Positions 1 to 10,139 of a DNA stretch of 64,000 nt are shown here, piece by piece; the stretch's first letter is position 1, and each line of letters starts with the position of its first letter. The notes beneath the pieces are model-generated. The model was not told where the DNA came from. It searched no databases and saw only the letters and a list, made by a program, of their open reading frames with translations. Origin of the DNA: Flabesymbios commensalis (taxonomy: Eukaryota > Annelida > Polychaeta > Terebellida > Flabelligeridae). The stretch covers positions 66,589,440 through 66,653,439 of the forward strand of contig OZ024908.1 in the NCBI GenBank assembly GCA_964017125.1, read 5' to 3'. The position numbers and the translations under genes were made by a program.

Positions 1-210
1 CACATTGTGGATATTCGAAGTCATTAGAGGTCAAGTTCAAAATGGCTCCACGTCTGAAAATGAACCTTATTAATTGTTTGTATATGTTATAAACACAAAT
101 TAATGTTTTTATCATCAAGTGCACACTAATCTGGATTGTCCCCTGTACTAAATGAACATCAGCATCTCAGGGCCTTCAGTAATCCAGAAGATCGTCCCCA
201 GAAACATTAG
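1..210. other. Spacer, nothing recognised
   Basis: AT-rich sequence with no motif, repeat or plausible reading frame that I can support. Confidence 0.5.
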
Positions 211-286
211 ACCTTGAACCAATGTAGATTTGATGTTGAGCCAGCGTCTACGACACTGGCCCAACATCAAATCAACAGTGGGTGGT
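211..286. mobile_element. MITE-1 nested palindrome
   Basis: This is a palindrome centred on a CGTCTACGAC-type loop. The arms read TTGAGCCAGCG and CACTGGCCCAA, and outer arms (TTTGATG/CATCAAA) extend the pairing. It belongs to the roughly 100-bp family whose best copies (2848-2951, 3046-3149) end in CCCAGCAAACAC and its complement. The outermost CCCAGC ends are not clear here. There is no coding capacity, so this is a non-autonomous element by structure. Confidence 0.7.
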
Positions 287-330
287 TTATCCACAGGATG
301 ATATGGCGTGGAGGCCATGCGCAGTGATAT

Positions 331-364
331 CAAAGGACGTTCTATACGGTTTAGAACGTCCTCG
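331..364. repeat. AAGGACGTTC hairpin (family E)
   Basis: Short inverted repeat: AGGACGTTCTA pairs with TAGAACGTCCT across a small loop. Related hairpins lie at 30730-30775 and 32735-32776, so this is a small interspersed palindrome and not a chance fold. Confidence 0.6.
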
Positions 365-366
365 TA

Positions 367-708
367 TGGCGCTGATACACTGATCCACGAGTCGCGGCCG
401 CCACCTGGATATTAGCCAGGCATCATCATTCAATGAATAACCCTTTGGGTGCCAATCACCACCATAATCAGTTTGATATTTTAACCCATGTACAGCTGAG
501 ACCCGCAATTATATATATACCGTTTCAAGCCAGTTACAAACAAAACTAAAGGATATTAGTAAAAAAAGTGTGGAAATGCGATCTACTCTACGTAAACATT
601 AAAACAAATTTGGAGCTCGGAATTGTGTTACCGATCCCAGCTTTAACTGAATGAAAAACTTTAAGAACAATTCAGTTGGACAAGGGTCAAGATAGTTCGT
701 GTTAAATA
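367..708. other. Spacer, nothing recognised
   Basis: No repeat, RNA gene or credible coding region seen. Confidence 0.45.
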
Positions 709-710
709 TA

Positions 711-857
711 AATGAATGAATGAATGAATGAATGAATGAATGAATGAATGAATGAATGAATGAATGAATGAATGAATGAATGAATGAATGATTGGGGTTT
801 TAGGGCACATGTGTGCACAAAAAGGCTAAACTTGGCCAGGAGAACCTCCTGAGGATG
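711..857 (-). mobile_element. Retroposon 3' end with (ATTC)n tail
   Basis: About 80 bp of perfect GAAT/ATTC tetranucleotide repeat (711-790) is followed by roughly 67 bp containing GGCTAAACTTGGCCAGGA and CCTGAGGATG. The same non-repetitive segment recurs at 25895-25967, where it is flanked by a 12-bp target duplication. On the minus strand it runs from the CATCCTCAG end into the ATTC run, so the microsatellite is best read as the 3' tail of a 5'-truncated LINE or SINE copy. The parent clade is unknown. Confidence 0.65.
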
Positions 858-868
858 GTGAGATGACA

Positions 869-1330
869 CTGCCCTCCAGACACAATAATTTCGAGCTCTG
901 GCGGTCTCGGACATGGAGAATCCCCACAAAACTGAATGAACCCGCGCTCTCCGGCTTCCCAGGCAAGCAGCTTTTATCACAACACTTTTGCATTTACCAG
1001 GCGGTGATGGGGGGAATTGACCAATCACTGACCAGGAAATGGTTAAAATGGTGATACCCTGAGGCAGCTGGCTGGCGGCTGAACTCGAAGCGCCAAACCG
1101 CAGACAGTGGTGATTATTGGCGAAAAGCTAACAATATGAGCAGTATCTGTGAGTGAGTGAGCGGCATTGCACTATGATTGAACAAATTACCACGAGAGAT
1201 TAGCTACAAAGTGTAGACATAATACTATCCATGGCCATACTATTTTGTTTTAATAAGGTGCCCCTGGCACATAAATGTATTTATTCCCAGTATGTATAGA
1301 TCCTTACAGTGCGTGAAGGAAGCATCCTTG
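869..1330. other. Spacer, nothing recognised
   Basis: Non-repetitive apart from a short GTGAGTGAGTGAG run near 1150. No feature supported. Confidence 0.45.
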
Positions 1331-1732
1331 TGTAATATAGTCGTTTTAGTCCGTTTTATTAGAAGGTTAAAATCAATCACTGTTATTGGGAATGAAATGT
1401 TTGCCTTAACATCAAGATTTGCAAATGTTTGGTAACAAATTTAGCAATATTATGGCTATTGGTATAATATTGCTCTCTTATCTCTTTTCCGTGTTTCATG
1501 TTCATGTTTTTTTCAAATCGGAGAAATATAAATATCTGAAAAACATAAATGTTTTTTATTCCACAAAAATATATTTTTTTTAAAACTAATCAAATGAAAG
1601 GGGATAATGTAATGTGTTTGACATCACCGAAATAGTATCAATATCGAATTGAAATTTTCAGACAGCCTAAGTTGCGTCTTGCTAACGCGATCCACAACTT
1701 CGCGTGGGTGAAATTATTTAGAATCGACAAAT
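1331..1732 (-). mobile_element. TTAA MITE T1, degenerate copy
   Basis: Contains the T1 landmarks in reverse order: a TCGTTTTAGTCCGTTTTATT segment, CTGTTATTGGGAATGAAAT near 1380, and the hairpin near 1665-1720 (GCGATCCACAACTTC with a damaged partner arm). The copy is longer than the usual 240 bp and the middle is unlike other T1 copies, so it has probably taken an insertion. The TTAA/CCCTT ends are lost. Confidence 0.6.
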
Positions 1733-1798
1733 TTAAAAATATCTCTGATGGGAGATATGTTTATTGTGTTAAGCAGACCATCTACTTGCATGTGATCA

Positions 1799-1855
1799 GT
1801 GATCCGTGTCCGTGAAAAATCGCTCCTTGCTCGATTCAACACAGACACGGATCAC
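1799..1855. repeat. Hairpin GTGATCCGTGTC
   Basis: GTGATCCGTGTCCGTG at the left pairs with CACAGACACGGATCAC at the right across about 25 bp. Downstream, GTGCAAATGGATGGC occurs twice (about 1866 and 1966), separated by a CA-rich stretch, showing a local duplication. Confidence 0.55.
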
Positions 1856-2012
1856 GCACGAATACGTGCAAATGGATGGCAACACGTACATTTCTCATGT
1901 GTGCGAATTTTTGCGCACACGCACACGGACACGCACAGTGACACCGTCACACGCACACAGGTCACGTGCAAATGGATGGCCTGCTTTGACCTGTTAGCGG
2001 CACCTTCCATAC

Positions 2013-2092
2013 CTCACGGGACATCGACCCAGTGTTGGATTAATGTTGGGCCAACGTCTACGACGCTGTCCCAACATTAGTCCAGCGCCCCG
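2013..2092. mobile_element. MITE-1 nested palindrome
   Basis: TAATGTTGGGCCAACGTC and GACGCTGTCCCAACATTA pair around a CTAC loop, with weaker outer arms. The terminal CCAGC ends have decayed. Confidence 0.7.
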
Positions 2093-2410
2093 TTCTTCAT
2101 ACTGGGAAATGCAAAGAAGAATGAGTCCCTCGGCCTGACAAAGACAAGGACCACGTCCCTGTTCAATGTGTGATCCTCGCCTGCTTACAGAGGGCACGAC
2201 AGGTGAAGTCCCGGCACACGAGTTGTCATGGTTACTGACGGGGCGGGTGGCAGGGGTCATGGGGACTTGACCTCTATCTGCCGGATCTCATCCCTCTCAT
2301 GAAAAAAACGTATGCTCCCAAAGTGGTGTGTATTAATGGAAGCAGGGCAGACTGTATGATGTTTAGACATGGAAGATCAACTTGCCAATCACATAACCTG
2401 ATAACAGCCA

Positions 2411-2498
2411 CTACTATACTGCCATGTGAAAGCCAAAAGGCCATATCTGCTCACAAGTAAATATATACGGCATTTTGGCTTTGCAGGGTTGTACTGCC
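2411..2498. mobile_element. GCCAAAAGGCAGTAT hairpin (family G)
   Basis: GTGAAAGCCAAAAGGCCATAT pairs with the complementary ATACGGCATTTTGGCTTTGC arm around TCACAAGTAA. Better copies lie at 19863-19927 and 54091-54156, and half copies near 3889 and 29460. It is a foldback MITE; the ends are undefined. Confidence 0.65.
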
Positions 2499-2687
2499 AA
2501 CCCGGACTGCCAAGATTCACTTTACCTACCTTGAATGAATTCTTCTCAGTCAATTTTCGATCAATTTTCATGAATTATTTCACGCACTATTTTCTGGTCA
2601 ATCCTAATAACCCGGACAGCTCACTATTATATTTATTTTATGGATAATCTCATATTAACAGTAGACATTTGAAAACAGAGGCTGACT

Positions 2688-2830
2688 GCAATGGCTCATA
2701 CGGTCAGGCTGGCGATAGTAACTCGGAGGTACCAGGTTTGAATCCCGGCCAGACCGAATGTTTGTCATCGTGGTTGCAGTGCTCTAAACTGTTCGAAGGC
2801 TTGGAGTATGTAGTTCTGCGTGGTACTATT
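2688..2830 (+). mobile_element. tRNA-derived SINE head
   Basis: An A-box-like TGGCTCATACGG near 2692 and a good B box GGTTTGAATCC at 2734-2744 have the spacing of an internal RNA polymerase III promoter. The sequence then continues into a non-tRNA body (TTTGTCATCGTGGTTGCAG). No clean cloverleaf can be drawn, so a functional tRNA gene is unlikely. A MITE-1 begins directly downstream. Confidence 0.6.
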
Positions 2831-2847
2831 TGATTTCTTGACCACAG

Positions 2848-2951
2848 CTCCCAGTAAACACGAGGCATTCACCCAATGTTGATTCATTTTTTACCGACCG
2901 ACTACGACTTTGACCCAACATTAATCCAACATGCCTCGTGTTTGCTGGGAG
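2848..2951. mobile_element. MITE-1, near-complete copy
   Basis: The ends are CTCCCAGTAAACACGAGGCA and its complement TGCCTCGTGTTTGCTGGGAG. Inside, ACCCAATGTTGATTCA and the complementary AACATTAATCCAACATG arm continue the pairing to an interrupted centre. About 104 bp, essentially one long imperfect palindrome. One of the two best-delimited copies. Confidence 0.8.
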
Positions 2952-3045
2952 GAGCTCCCGGGATCTGGGAATTGTTCAGCACACGGCCTCCACCCTCTAC
3001 ACATACCTGGAATTCCAGGTCAATGACTCTGTTTACTGCCTGGGG

Positions 3046-3149
3046 ACATCCCAGCAAACACGATGCTGTTTCAATGTTGGGCCAGCGTCGAAGACGATGG
3101 CCCAACAATGAAACAGCATTGGGTGAATGCCCCGTGTTTGCTGGGATGT
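3046..3149. mobile_element. MITE-1, near-complete copy
   Basis: Begins ACATCCCAGCAAACACG and ends with the exact complement CGTGTTTGCTGGGATGT. The core TTTCAATGTTGGGCCAGCG pairs with its partner arm around a GAAGAC loop. The outer complementarity includes four bases beyond CCCAGC, suggesting that the true terminal inverted repeat starts at or beyond ACAT. Confidence 0.85.
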
Positions 3150-3240
3150 GTTGTGGGGAAGTAAGGGGCGGTGTCTCACCTTTGGCCATAAACCCATGAT
3201 ATGGATGCTGTCCCTGTTTTAGTGTTTATCACTACCGCCG

Positions 3241-3418
3241 GTCACTGACACCAAGGATACTACTAGTATCCTTGCTGACACTGTAGAGCTTCAAGCTCGC
3301 CCAATGTTGTTTTACCATGGGGCCGGCGTCGGAGCCGGTGGCCCAACAGTAAGACAACGTTGGGCGTTCTCCACTCTCGGGTACGTACGATATGACAGTG
3401 ATACTGTCATCTCGTACT
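3241..3418. mobile_element. MITE-1 flanked by two small palindromes
   Basis: The MITE-1 core is at about 3298-3372 (GCCCAATGTTGTTTTACCAT to the complementary arm ending GTTGGGC). To its left is the perfect palindrome AAGGATACTACTAGTATCCT at 3253-3272. To its right GTACGATATGACAGTGAT folds on ACTGTCATCTCGTAC (3385-3417). Three hairpins in 180 bp suggest successive insertions. Confidence 0.65.
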
Positions 3419-3422
3419 TTGA

Positions 3423-4190
3423 CAAAGTCAATCCTAAACAGACAGGACTTCAAAGAGCGATTGGTTTGAAATATTTTTTCGTTTCCATGCACGAGCGTGA
3501 CGTCGGTATAAATACGCATTAAGGCTCGTTCCCATTATGCGCGGCAGTAACGGGTAGATGGGTAAAACGTTATCCGGCACTTGACAGGCAATTCGCTCAC
3601 GCAATTTTTCATTCATTTGCCCAAGGAGGTTATAACCTCCTTGATTTGAAGTTGGAACGCAATCACCAGCATTAAGATATTAGAAACTATAATGGCTTTG
3701 ATACACCTGCTAACTAATTTATAATGGAATCTGACGCTCTGATTGTGTTTAGTCGTAACATTTTGAAGAAGATTCAACTAATATTTTGTTGTAAATAAAT
3801 CAGTTAGAAAACATATATATTAAAAGGATTGCCAACTCTGTGGGAATTGCTATGATGAGCGTGTTGTACCTACAACATGCGAGGGGATTGCCATGCAAAG
3901 CCAAAATACAGTAGATTATGTAATCTATTCACCACATATAAGTGTTCACCCCACCATTTGGTTGACCTCCCACAGTTTTTCTTTTCAAGTAAGCGCTTAA
4001 AGCATTAAGGAGGACTGCGAAGAAAATAATTTAAGTTACCGTAGAAGTGACAGAATAATAACTTCTACTAAAATAGATTCATGCCCGTCATCGATGTCAG
4101 TCTTCCCAAAAAGGGGGAGCCCCCCCCCCCCCCCTGGCTACTCCCATGGCTTTACAGAACAGTATTATTATGTCGTCGTCTACCTCTATT
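3423..4190. other. Spacer with a half family-G copy and a poly-C run
   Basis: Mostly unremarkable. CATGCAAAGCCAAAATACAG near 3893 matches one arm of hairpin family G without its partner. A run of about 18 C lies near 4115. The phrase CATTTGGTTGACCTCCCAC near 3956 recurs near 18897. Confidence 0.5.
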
Positions 4191-4229
4191 GTAACTAGAG
4201 GAGATCACGTCAATGGCGTCATCAGTCAC

Positions 4230-4381
4230 CATTGTGCACACCCAGTCTCCTATCATCGCCCGTCTGGGACGGGCGATGGTAGGAGACTGGGTGTGCACAA
4301 TGCGACACCTTAGATATGAAAGGGTGTATCTGCCACTTTGTGAAGTGGCAGATACACCCTTTCATATCTAAGGAGACGATT
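4230..4381. mobile_element. Double foldback; right half is family D
   Basis: Two back-to-back, nearly perfect hairpins. The first (4230-4302) pairs CATTGTGCACACCCAGTCTC with its complement across TGGG. The second (4309-4372) pairs CTTAGATATGAAAGGGTGTA with its complement around TGCCACTTTGTGAAGTGGCA. GTCGTC near 4172 and GACGA at 4375 may be the outer ends. The loop motif and CGTC/GACG ends recur at 21943, 26921, 59684 and 63404. Confidence 0.75.
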
Positions 4382-4732
4382 TATGGTACTCTGATGGATT
4401 GGGAAAATGGTCTGATCATGATCGACCACAACAGGTTGCAGATAGCCTGCCAGGAGATAGCAAACATTAGCTGTAGATCCAGACAGAGATAACAAACATG
4501 ATCATCAGATCCAGCTGCCGGCATCCCGGTACACGTGTACGCAGAGGCTCGCCTGCCGCGGGGAATGAGTCACGCCCAAATCGTATGGAATGGGGTTAGC
4601 CGGCACCCCCTCCCCCTTCCCCACCACTCGATCCTATACTGAGAAGCTCGACCGGCCCTTTATTAACTAACCTGTGCAACAGTCCTCTCATGGCTTTTCA
4701 CATTTACGTTAGAGACGGAATTTCTGTCTATT
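4382..4732. other. Spacer, nothing recognised
   Basis: No repeat or coding signal identified. Confidence 0.45.
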
Positions 4733-4918
4733 TATTAACCTGTGTTGAAATATTTCTGCATAACCCAGAGACACCAAAGGGTTTTCAATTTGAAATCATC
4801 ATAGAATGTCTTAGTTAGCTCTATCTTTGTTAGCTTTTTTTAATCCTTTCAGTGCGGGGACCGTCTTTGGACGTCAGATTCTGAGGTCTGAAGACAGTCC
4901 CCGCGTTGAAAGGGTTAA
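4733..4918 (-). mobile_element. TTAA MITE T3
   Basis: The reverse-oriented tail (GACACCAAAGGGTTTTCAAT, TTTGAAATCATCATAGAATG) runs into the T3 hairpin CAGTGCGGGGACCGTCTT...GACAGTCCCCGCGTTGAAAG, then GGTTAA. The left TTAA end is not clear. A decayed MITE-1 core (CAATGCTGGGCCAACGTC) follows at 4919-4975. Confidence 0.75.
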
Positions 4919-5068
4919 ACCAATGCTGATTCAATGCTGGGCCAACGTCACAGGCGGTGAACCGACAAAAAACAACAAAGGATCAGCGTTTTTTTGTTTG
5001 GAGTGATCACACTGGATCTACAATGCGTTAGCTTGACGTACCAGTCTGTACAGGATCCGTATTATCGT

Positions 5069-5137
5069 GCAATATAACGTAGTCCTCGGATTGGTCGAGA
5101 TGGCCATCTCCACCAATCCGAAGCCTACGATATATCG
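5069..5137. repeat. Hairpin CCTCGGATTGGT
   Basis: CGTAGTCCTCGGATTGGT pairs with ACCAATCCGAAGCCTACG around GATGGCCATC, itself a small palindrome. Flanking ATAT and CGATAT may be its ends. I found no second copy. Confidence 0.55.
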
Positions 5138-5150
5138 TAACTTGACACAC

Positions 5151-5455
5151 CAAACAACTCATTATTGTTTGATTTTAACAGGGGGGTTTTTAATCAGGAG
5201 TATTAGTAGATATGTATATTTCTAATTACAAAAGGATGCAAGTGATTGCGACATTTAATAAATATATTATAAAAAGGTAAATGTGTCTGAAACACATTCT
5301 AAATATGTAATCATAAGTGTACAAATGAATGTTGATGAACACTTGATTATGACATTTCTGTTCATTAGGATAATGTAGGAAGTAGGAAGATAATAAGATG
5401 ATTATTGCCAATGTACAACATATCACATACACATACACAATCGTAATGTATGTAG
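5151..5455. other. Spacer, nothing recognised
   Basis: AT-rich with no repeat or coding signal recognised. Confidence 0.45.
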
Positions 5456-5650
5456 GCCTAGTATAATATTATGTATTGTATTTATAAAAAAAACATTTCT
5501 GCCGTTTAGTTGGGTAGGAAGAAGGGGGTATCGTGCACCCCCCGAAAGGGCCTACGCCTAGTATAATAATTATATATTGTATTTATAGAAAGAAATATTC
5601 TGTCGTTTAGTTGGGCTGGAAGAAGGGGGTATCGTGCACCCCCCCCCCCC
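5456..5650. repeat. Tandem duplication, about 100 bp
   Basis: Two successive copies of a block running from GCCTAGTATAAT through TCTGCCGTTTAGTTGGG to AAGAAGGGGGTATCGTGCAC, each ending in a poly-C run. The first ends near 5549 and the second near 5650. The GGGGGTATCGTGCACCCCC end also bounds repeat family R. Confidence 0.65.
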
Positions 5651-6090
5651 GAAAATAAATTTCTAATTGATGTTTCTAGATTGTAAAAATATCATAGAAA
5701 ACGATTTGCTATGTCAAAAAGTTGACAAAATGTCCCACATGCCATTTTTATGCAAATTAGTGCCGCCATTACTGGACAATTTATGTCTCGTCATATCTCA
5801 GCCCAGAGGGCAGATAGCTCAATAATTAAGGTGGCGAACCCCATGTTTTGAGGATCCAAGAGCATTGTAAAACTATTCTTGAAGTGATCAGATGTGTCTA
5901 ACACATGTTATTGTGCAAAATATTGCCGCAATTAACGAAAAGTCTATTTTTCGCCATAGCTCAACCAATATTAAAGATAACTGCACAAAACAAGTTCCCA
6001 GATCTATGTTTTGAGGGTCAAAGAACATGGGAAAATTATTTTCAGAGCGATCTGATATGTCCATCAGAAGACACTTGTATTCGTACTGGA
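5625..6090. repeat. Interspersed repeat family R, two imperfect units
   Basis: From 5625 to about 5905 the sequence is the approximate reverse complement of 18043-18322, for example CTAATTGATGTTTCTAGATT and TCTTGAAGTGATCAGATGTG. A second diverged unit with the same landmarks (CATAGCTCA, ATGTTTTGAGGGTCAAAGAA, GATCTGATATGTCC) follows at about 5925-6085. No coding capacity; the type of element is unknown. Confidence 0.6.
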
Positions 6091-6099
6091 TAACATGTT

Positions 6100-6581
6100 G
6101 TCCAACATAATGAGGTTATCTTGCTATCGTCATTGCGCTTGCTCGATGTCGAAGAACTGAATGGCTATGATGAATCAGAACTATCAAGCTGAGAAACTGC
6201 TGAAACAGCTACAGAATCACCCAATAAAAATCATGTCAAATTCAAGAAATTCCCAAAGAGCACACATGTTGCCTTTGAATCCTGGTTCTGCTCAGCACAG
6301 GCGTACATCCTTGAAAGTGCGGATCAGTACCAGAACGCTGCTGTCCTTTTTTGCCGTAACATTCTGTGGGTTTTCACAAGACCAATGGTGGCCACTTAGG
6401 TTCAGGCAAATGGGTGACGACGTCAAACGTCAAGCCTCAGGTGATGACACAGCTGCAGCAGCTTGTAGACATAATAAACTGGACACATCAGTAAATCGTC
6501 TGTGAAAGCCGTCCATGTCAACCTGCCCCACAACATGATGCGAGAAGACAAGAAGGACATTTTTAAGTCCAGAGTTGACCT
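6100..6581. other. Unrecognised stretch
   Basis: Contains a 114-codon open frame (6161-6505, +) with no family I know. Another frame is also open for tens of codons, but codon usage and composition give no case for a gene. Possibly decayed mobile-element coding sequence. Confidence 0.3.
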
Positions 6582-6792
6582 GGGCCCCGTTTTATCATCA
6601 CGAAAACAAACGAGCTCTTATGAATTATCGTAACCTTTGACTGCCGCTTACGAGAATATGTCCCCCTCTTTAACATGTAAAGGGAGAATACGAGCACTCT
6701 GACCCACTCGTTGAATCCCAGCGATCCTCATAATTATGCAAATAAGCTATTTATAAGAGCTCCTTTCTTTTCTGGATAATAAAACGGGGCCC
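6582..6792. mobile_element. MITE with GGGCCCCGTTTTAT ends
   Basis: The left end GGGCCCCGTTTTATCATC and the right end GATAATAAAACGGGGCCC are inverted complements over about 17 bp. The 211-bp interior (AACGAGCTCTTATGAATTAT opposite ATAAGAGCTCCT) folds further. Target duplication not resolved. This type of GC-rich end is common in animal DNA-transposon MITEs; superfamily not assigned. Confidence 0.75.
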
Positions 6793-7153
6793 TGTCTCGC
6801 CTTCCCCGTACAAATCTGTACCGAGGAGCAACAGGGGTGGATGAAGATTGCCCTGAAAGTCTTGGAACCACTGTGATCATGTTGTACTGGAGATGTCCAG
6901 GTTGACCATGAAGAATACGGCGACAATTATGAGTTAGGACTGAACTCTTTAGAATCATGGTGTCAGTCGTAACTTTTCTGTTGCAAGCACAGCATGCTCT
7001 AGCATACGTTCTAGCATTCATTCCACATATCATGTACCCAGCGGACCGAGCTCAGAGGCGCACACATCCTTAGCGTGATCATGTGTCATAATCGAGGCCA
7101 AAGCAGCTTCGTCAACAGGGAGCCGGGCTGCTGAGGCGCTAGGGTGGGAAAGC

Positions 7154-7555
7154 CATATTAGTCCTTCAGCTGATGGGTTGGATTTGACCATGAAAGGTAC
7201 ACTCAATGTTATGTTTGATTATTGTTCTATACCCCTTGGCACATATTTTAAGCTTGGTGCCCAAGCCAGGTTCCTGTCAAATTTTGAGAAATCACCTATT
7301 TGTGTTTTTAGCGTTCGCGACTCGGGTAGAAACACATATTCTGGGATTACGTGGGGCAGAATGCCCCAAATCATACATATGAGGTACGAAAATGACCAGA
7401 GCAGCATGACGATCATCATGGTGTGTCATAATATGGCATTGAGAGTGTGTATTTTTCACAATTTGTGAAAATGTGACATTTTAGACCAAATTTTGACTTT
7501 GTTTTTAATTTCCGAATGTCACGAATTATTTTTTTGTGAAATAGTGATATACTTC
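7154..7555 (+). mobile_element. 5'-truncated LINE 3' copy
   Basis: About 400 bp match, in inverted orientation, the 3' part of the CR1-like LINE at 10140-10554 (shared: CAGCTGATGGGTTGGATTTG, TTTAAGCTTGGTGCCCA, CGTTCGCGACTCGGG-like). The match starts abruptly near 7154 with no LINE coding sequence before it, which suggests 5' truncation. The open frame at 7178-7468 is explained by this copy and is not a gene. Confidence 0.65.
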
Positions 7556-7955
7556 ATTGCTTTACCACTGACTGCACAAACTGCTTCTATCTTTCAGCTA
7601 AAATTTGAGCATAATGGTGTTACTTTAACCCTATTGGCAGCTTCTCAAAAGCCTCTAGTGCAACTCTACCCCCCCCCCCAAAAAAAAAATTTGCAATATA
7701 CCAAAAAAACAGCGATATGCGTTGTTTGGCCTTGGGGTGACTTTATGACCTTTGCTACTACGTATATACACCATTATCAATGGCCCCGAGTAGTCCAGTT
7801 ATTTTTTAAATGAAATAAAGAGGACTTTTACATACTATTTTTTCATTTTTTAAAACTTTTTTTCTTATTTATTCAGGATGGTATTCTCATATAGGGATGG
7901 GTATTTAAGTTATGTAACCTAATTTTTGTTTAATTTATATAATTCCCATCATCCA
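7556..7955. other. Spacer with C/A homopolymer junction
   Basis: Nothing recognised apart from about ten C followed by nine or ten A at 7670-7689. The same C-run/A-run junction recurs at 56289-56311. Confidence 0.45.
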
Positions 7956-7959
7956 TTGT

Positions 7960-9525
7960 TTCAATTGTTTCATTGAAGCAGAAAGTGAACTGGACATTGA
8001 AAAATGCATATTGTGTCCATCCGTCATTGAGGGTGAAGAGCTCAAAAGCAATGAAAAAAACATCAAACGATTTCGAGAAGTTGCTCGCAAAAAAATGAGA
8101 CATTCACATACTGGGATAATTTCGTAGAATATTTCACAATTGCAATAAATCTCATTAGAGGAGACGGAGAGGGCATGTGGAATCTGCACCTCAATTCTGT
8201 GCAGAAGGCAGTCAAAGTCTTTGAAGCCAGGATGCCACAAACTATGAGAGATGGGGAGATATGAGGCGACTTCCAGTTACTGCACCAGAGGTACATAGAA
8301 CATTCATGGTGAGACCGTTTGTAGTGAAGCGAGCAATCGGTGAATTCAATGCAGTGGGCTTAGATTTAGCTTTAGAGCAAAGTATTCAAAGATCAAAGAA
8401 AAGTCCGAGAGGAGTCACTGGAAAGACACAAGAAGCTAAATTTGTAGCAGAGTGGGAGACGATATATGCACTATGAAATGCTAGGTGTTTGAAACCTCTA
8501 TCGAGAAGTTAGTGGAATAAGAATGCAAAACCAAGATCTCAGATTACATCACGAGTTCACCCCTACGGAAACAAAAGCATGTGAAGAACGCGAACAAAAC
8601 AAATCTACAAGTACTCATGTATGATACAATCAAACAGCATGCATCAGAAAATGAAAACTACATGGATATCGTTCTTGGCAGCATTCAAGATAATAGAATG
8701 GCAACGAAAGTGATAGACAAAATAGTACGCAATGTGCCTGAGCTCAACTCACCTTATGAAGAGGCTGACATTGTGCAGAGGCAGCTGAGGCTGGTGCCAA
8801 ACGACTAGTTGTGCTCTCTGCGGACACTGATATTCTGATACTTATGCTGTATTATTGGAGGGAGCTTGAGAGAAAAGGTCTCAAAGACCTATGGCTTCCA
8901 TGGTTTCAGGCTATAGGACGTTACTTCCCAATCCATAAATTAGCATTAAAGTTGGGTGCTGATTTCTGCAAAGTAATACCAGCTGTACATGCTCTGACTT
9001 GCTGTGATTATAGCAGTAAAGCCGGTACAAAAGCAGCTGCCCTTAAAGCCAACCCTGTTGTATATCTGAAGTGTTTCGGATCCTTGATCCCAATGTATGA
9101 TTTCAAAGCACAGGTTCAAAATGCTGAATCTTACTTGTGTCAAGTCTTCAAAAAACAAACAGCTATAACTGACATAAACAAGCTGAGATCATGGTTATAC
9201 CATCACACCTAACACACCACCCTCCAACCCTTACCACTCTCAAAAGGTGCTCTACTAGCTCATATTTCCAGAAGCTTTTATATCAGTTATCAAATGTGCT
9301 CAATTCTTGATGAAGTCAAAGCCAACCTAAACCCTACTGATTTTAGATATATAATGGAGTTGACCTGCTTCTGCCATCAAATAAAATCACTCAACTTCCC
9401 GAGAACATGACTGCAGTCTGCAACTGTCAACACTGTGCTACTAAACGGTGTAATTGTAGGAAACTATTGCCCTAAATTTTGCAAATGTATGGATGAAACA
9501 GAAGAGCCTGTTGAATTCAAAAATC
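7960..9525 (+). pseudogene. Decayed PIN/5'-nuclease-like gene with Cys-rich tail
   Basis: Several + strand fragments follow the order of a family of long uncharacterised animal proteins that I know from repeat-rich invertebrate genomes. In order: a CILC-type cysteine pair and helical segment (about 7970-8090); a segment with GMWNLHLNSVQKAVKVFEA (about 8100-8225); a GEFNAVGLDLALEQS segment (8261-8476); a core with SADTDILILMLYYW then HALTCCDYSSKAGTKAAALK (8581-9212), the acidic and TS/SS positions of a PIN/FEN1-like nuclease fold; and a C-terminal VCNCQHCATKRCNCRK then KFCKC tail (about 9365-9500). The fragments lie in different frames with several interruptions, so the copy is broken. Function is unknown; nuclease activity is inferred from the motif only. 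LINE 3' sequences lie on either side in opposite orientation. A mobile-element origin is plausible but not shown. Confidence 0.6.
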
Positions 9526-9540
9526 CATAGGCCTACACAT

Positions 9541-9785
9541 AGTATTAGTAACTGTAAAAGGCATTAGGAATGCGGTTGTAAAAAATACTGCTGCACTAGC
9601 ACACATAGTAAAGTAGTTAGATGGGAATGCAGTTGTGAACATTACTGTGCTGCACTAGCACACGTAGTAATGTAGCTAAATGTATTTGGAATGCGGTTGT
9701 AAAAATACACGTGCAGTAATGTAGATAAAGCTGTTGTGAATGAGGTTATAGGAATTACTGCTGCACTAGCACACATAGTATAGAG
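9541..9785. repeat. Tandem repeat after Cys-rich tail
   Basis: Four imperfect units of about 70-85 bp share GGAATGCGGTTGTAAAAA and CTGCACTAGCACACATAGTA. In one frame two units read ECGCKKYCC and ECSCEHYC, echoing the cysteine spacing of the tail just upstream. The frame closes quickly, so the array is not part of a long protein now. Confidence 0.6.
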
Positions 9786-10139
9786 GTATTATTATAATTG
9801 CTGATGTGGTGATACAATCGAATGCTTTACCAGCGTATTGATGTAACTTCTGGTTAATAAAAGCACAAAATGTAAATATATGTTGCTCCTCATTATCTAA
9901 CCCAAACATCAACATAACCGCAGATATAGCATAATCTCAAACACATATTAAATTGTAACATATACATGTATAAAAGTATGTTATATCATATCAAATAAGC
10001 AAAATACCATTATCGAGTAGTTTTAATAATTTAGGGGGGTGGGGTCATCACATGATGACTGAGAAAAAAAAAATAGGTTAGAAGATTTAAATTTATTTGA
10101 AATAAAGCTAAGATACATGTAATTGGTTCAGTTTTATGA
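9786..10139. other. Spacer, nothing recognised
   Basis: AT-rich, with a GGGGGGTGGGG run near 10034. No feature supported. Confidence 0.45.

Noticed and set aside
4230-4381. MicroRNA precursors at the long hairpins
   Set aside because: The near-perfect, multi-copy stems with conserved ends are typical of foldback MITEs. Nothing indicates processing, and small-RNA data would be needed.
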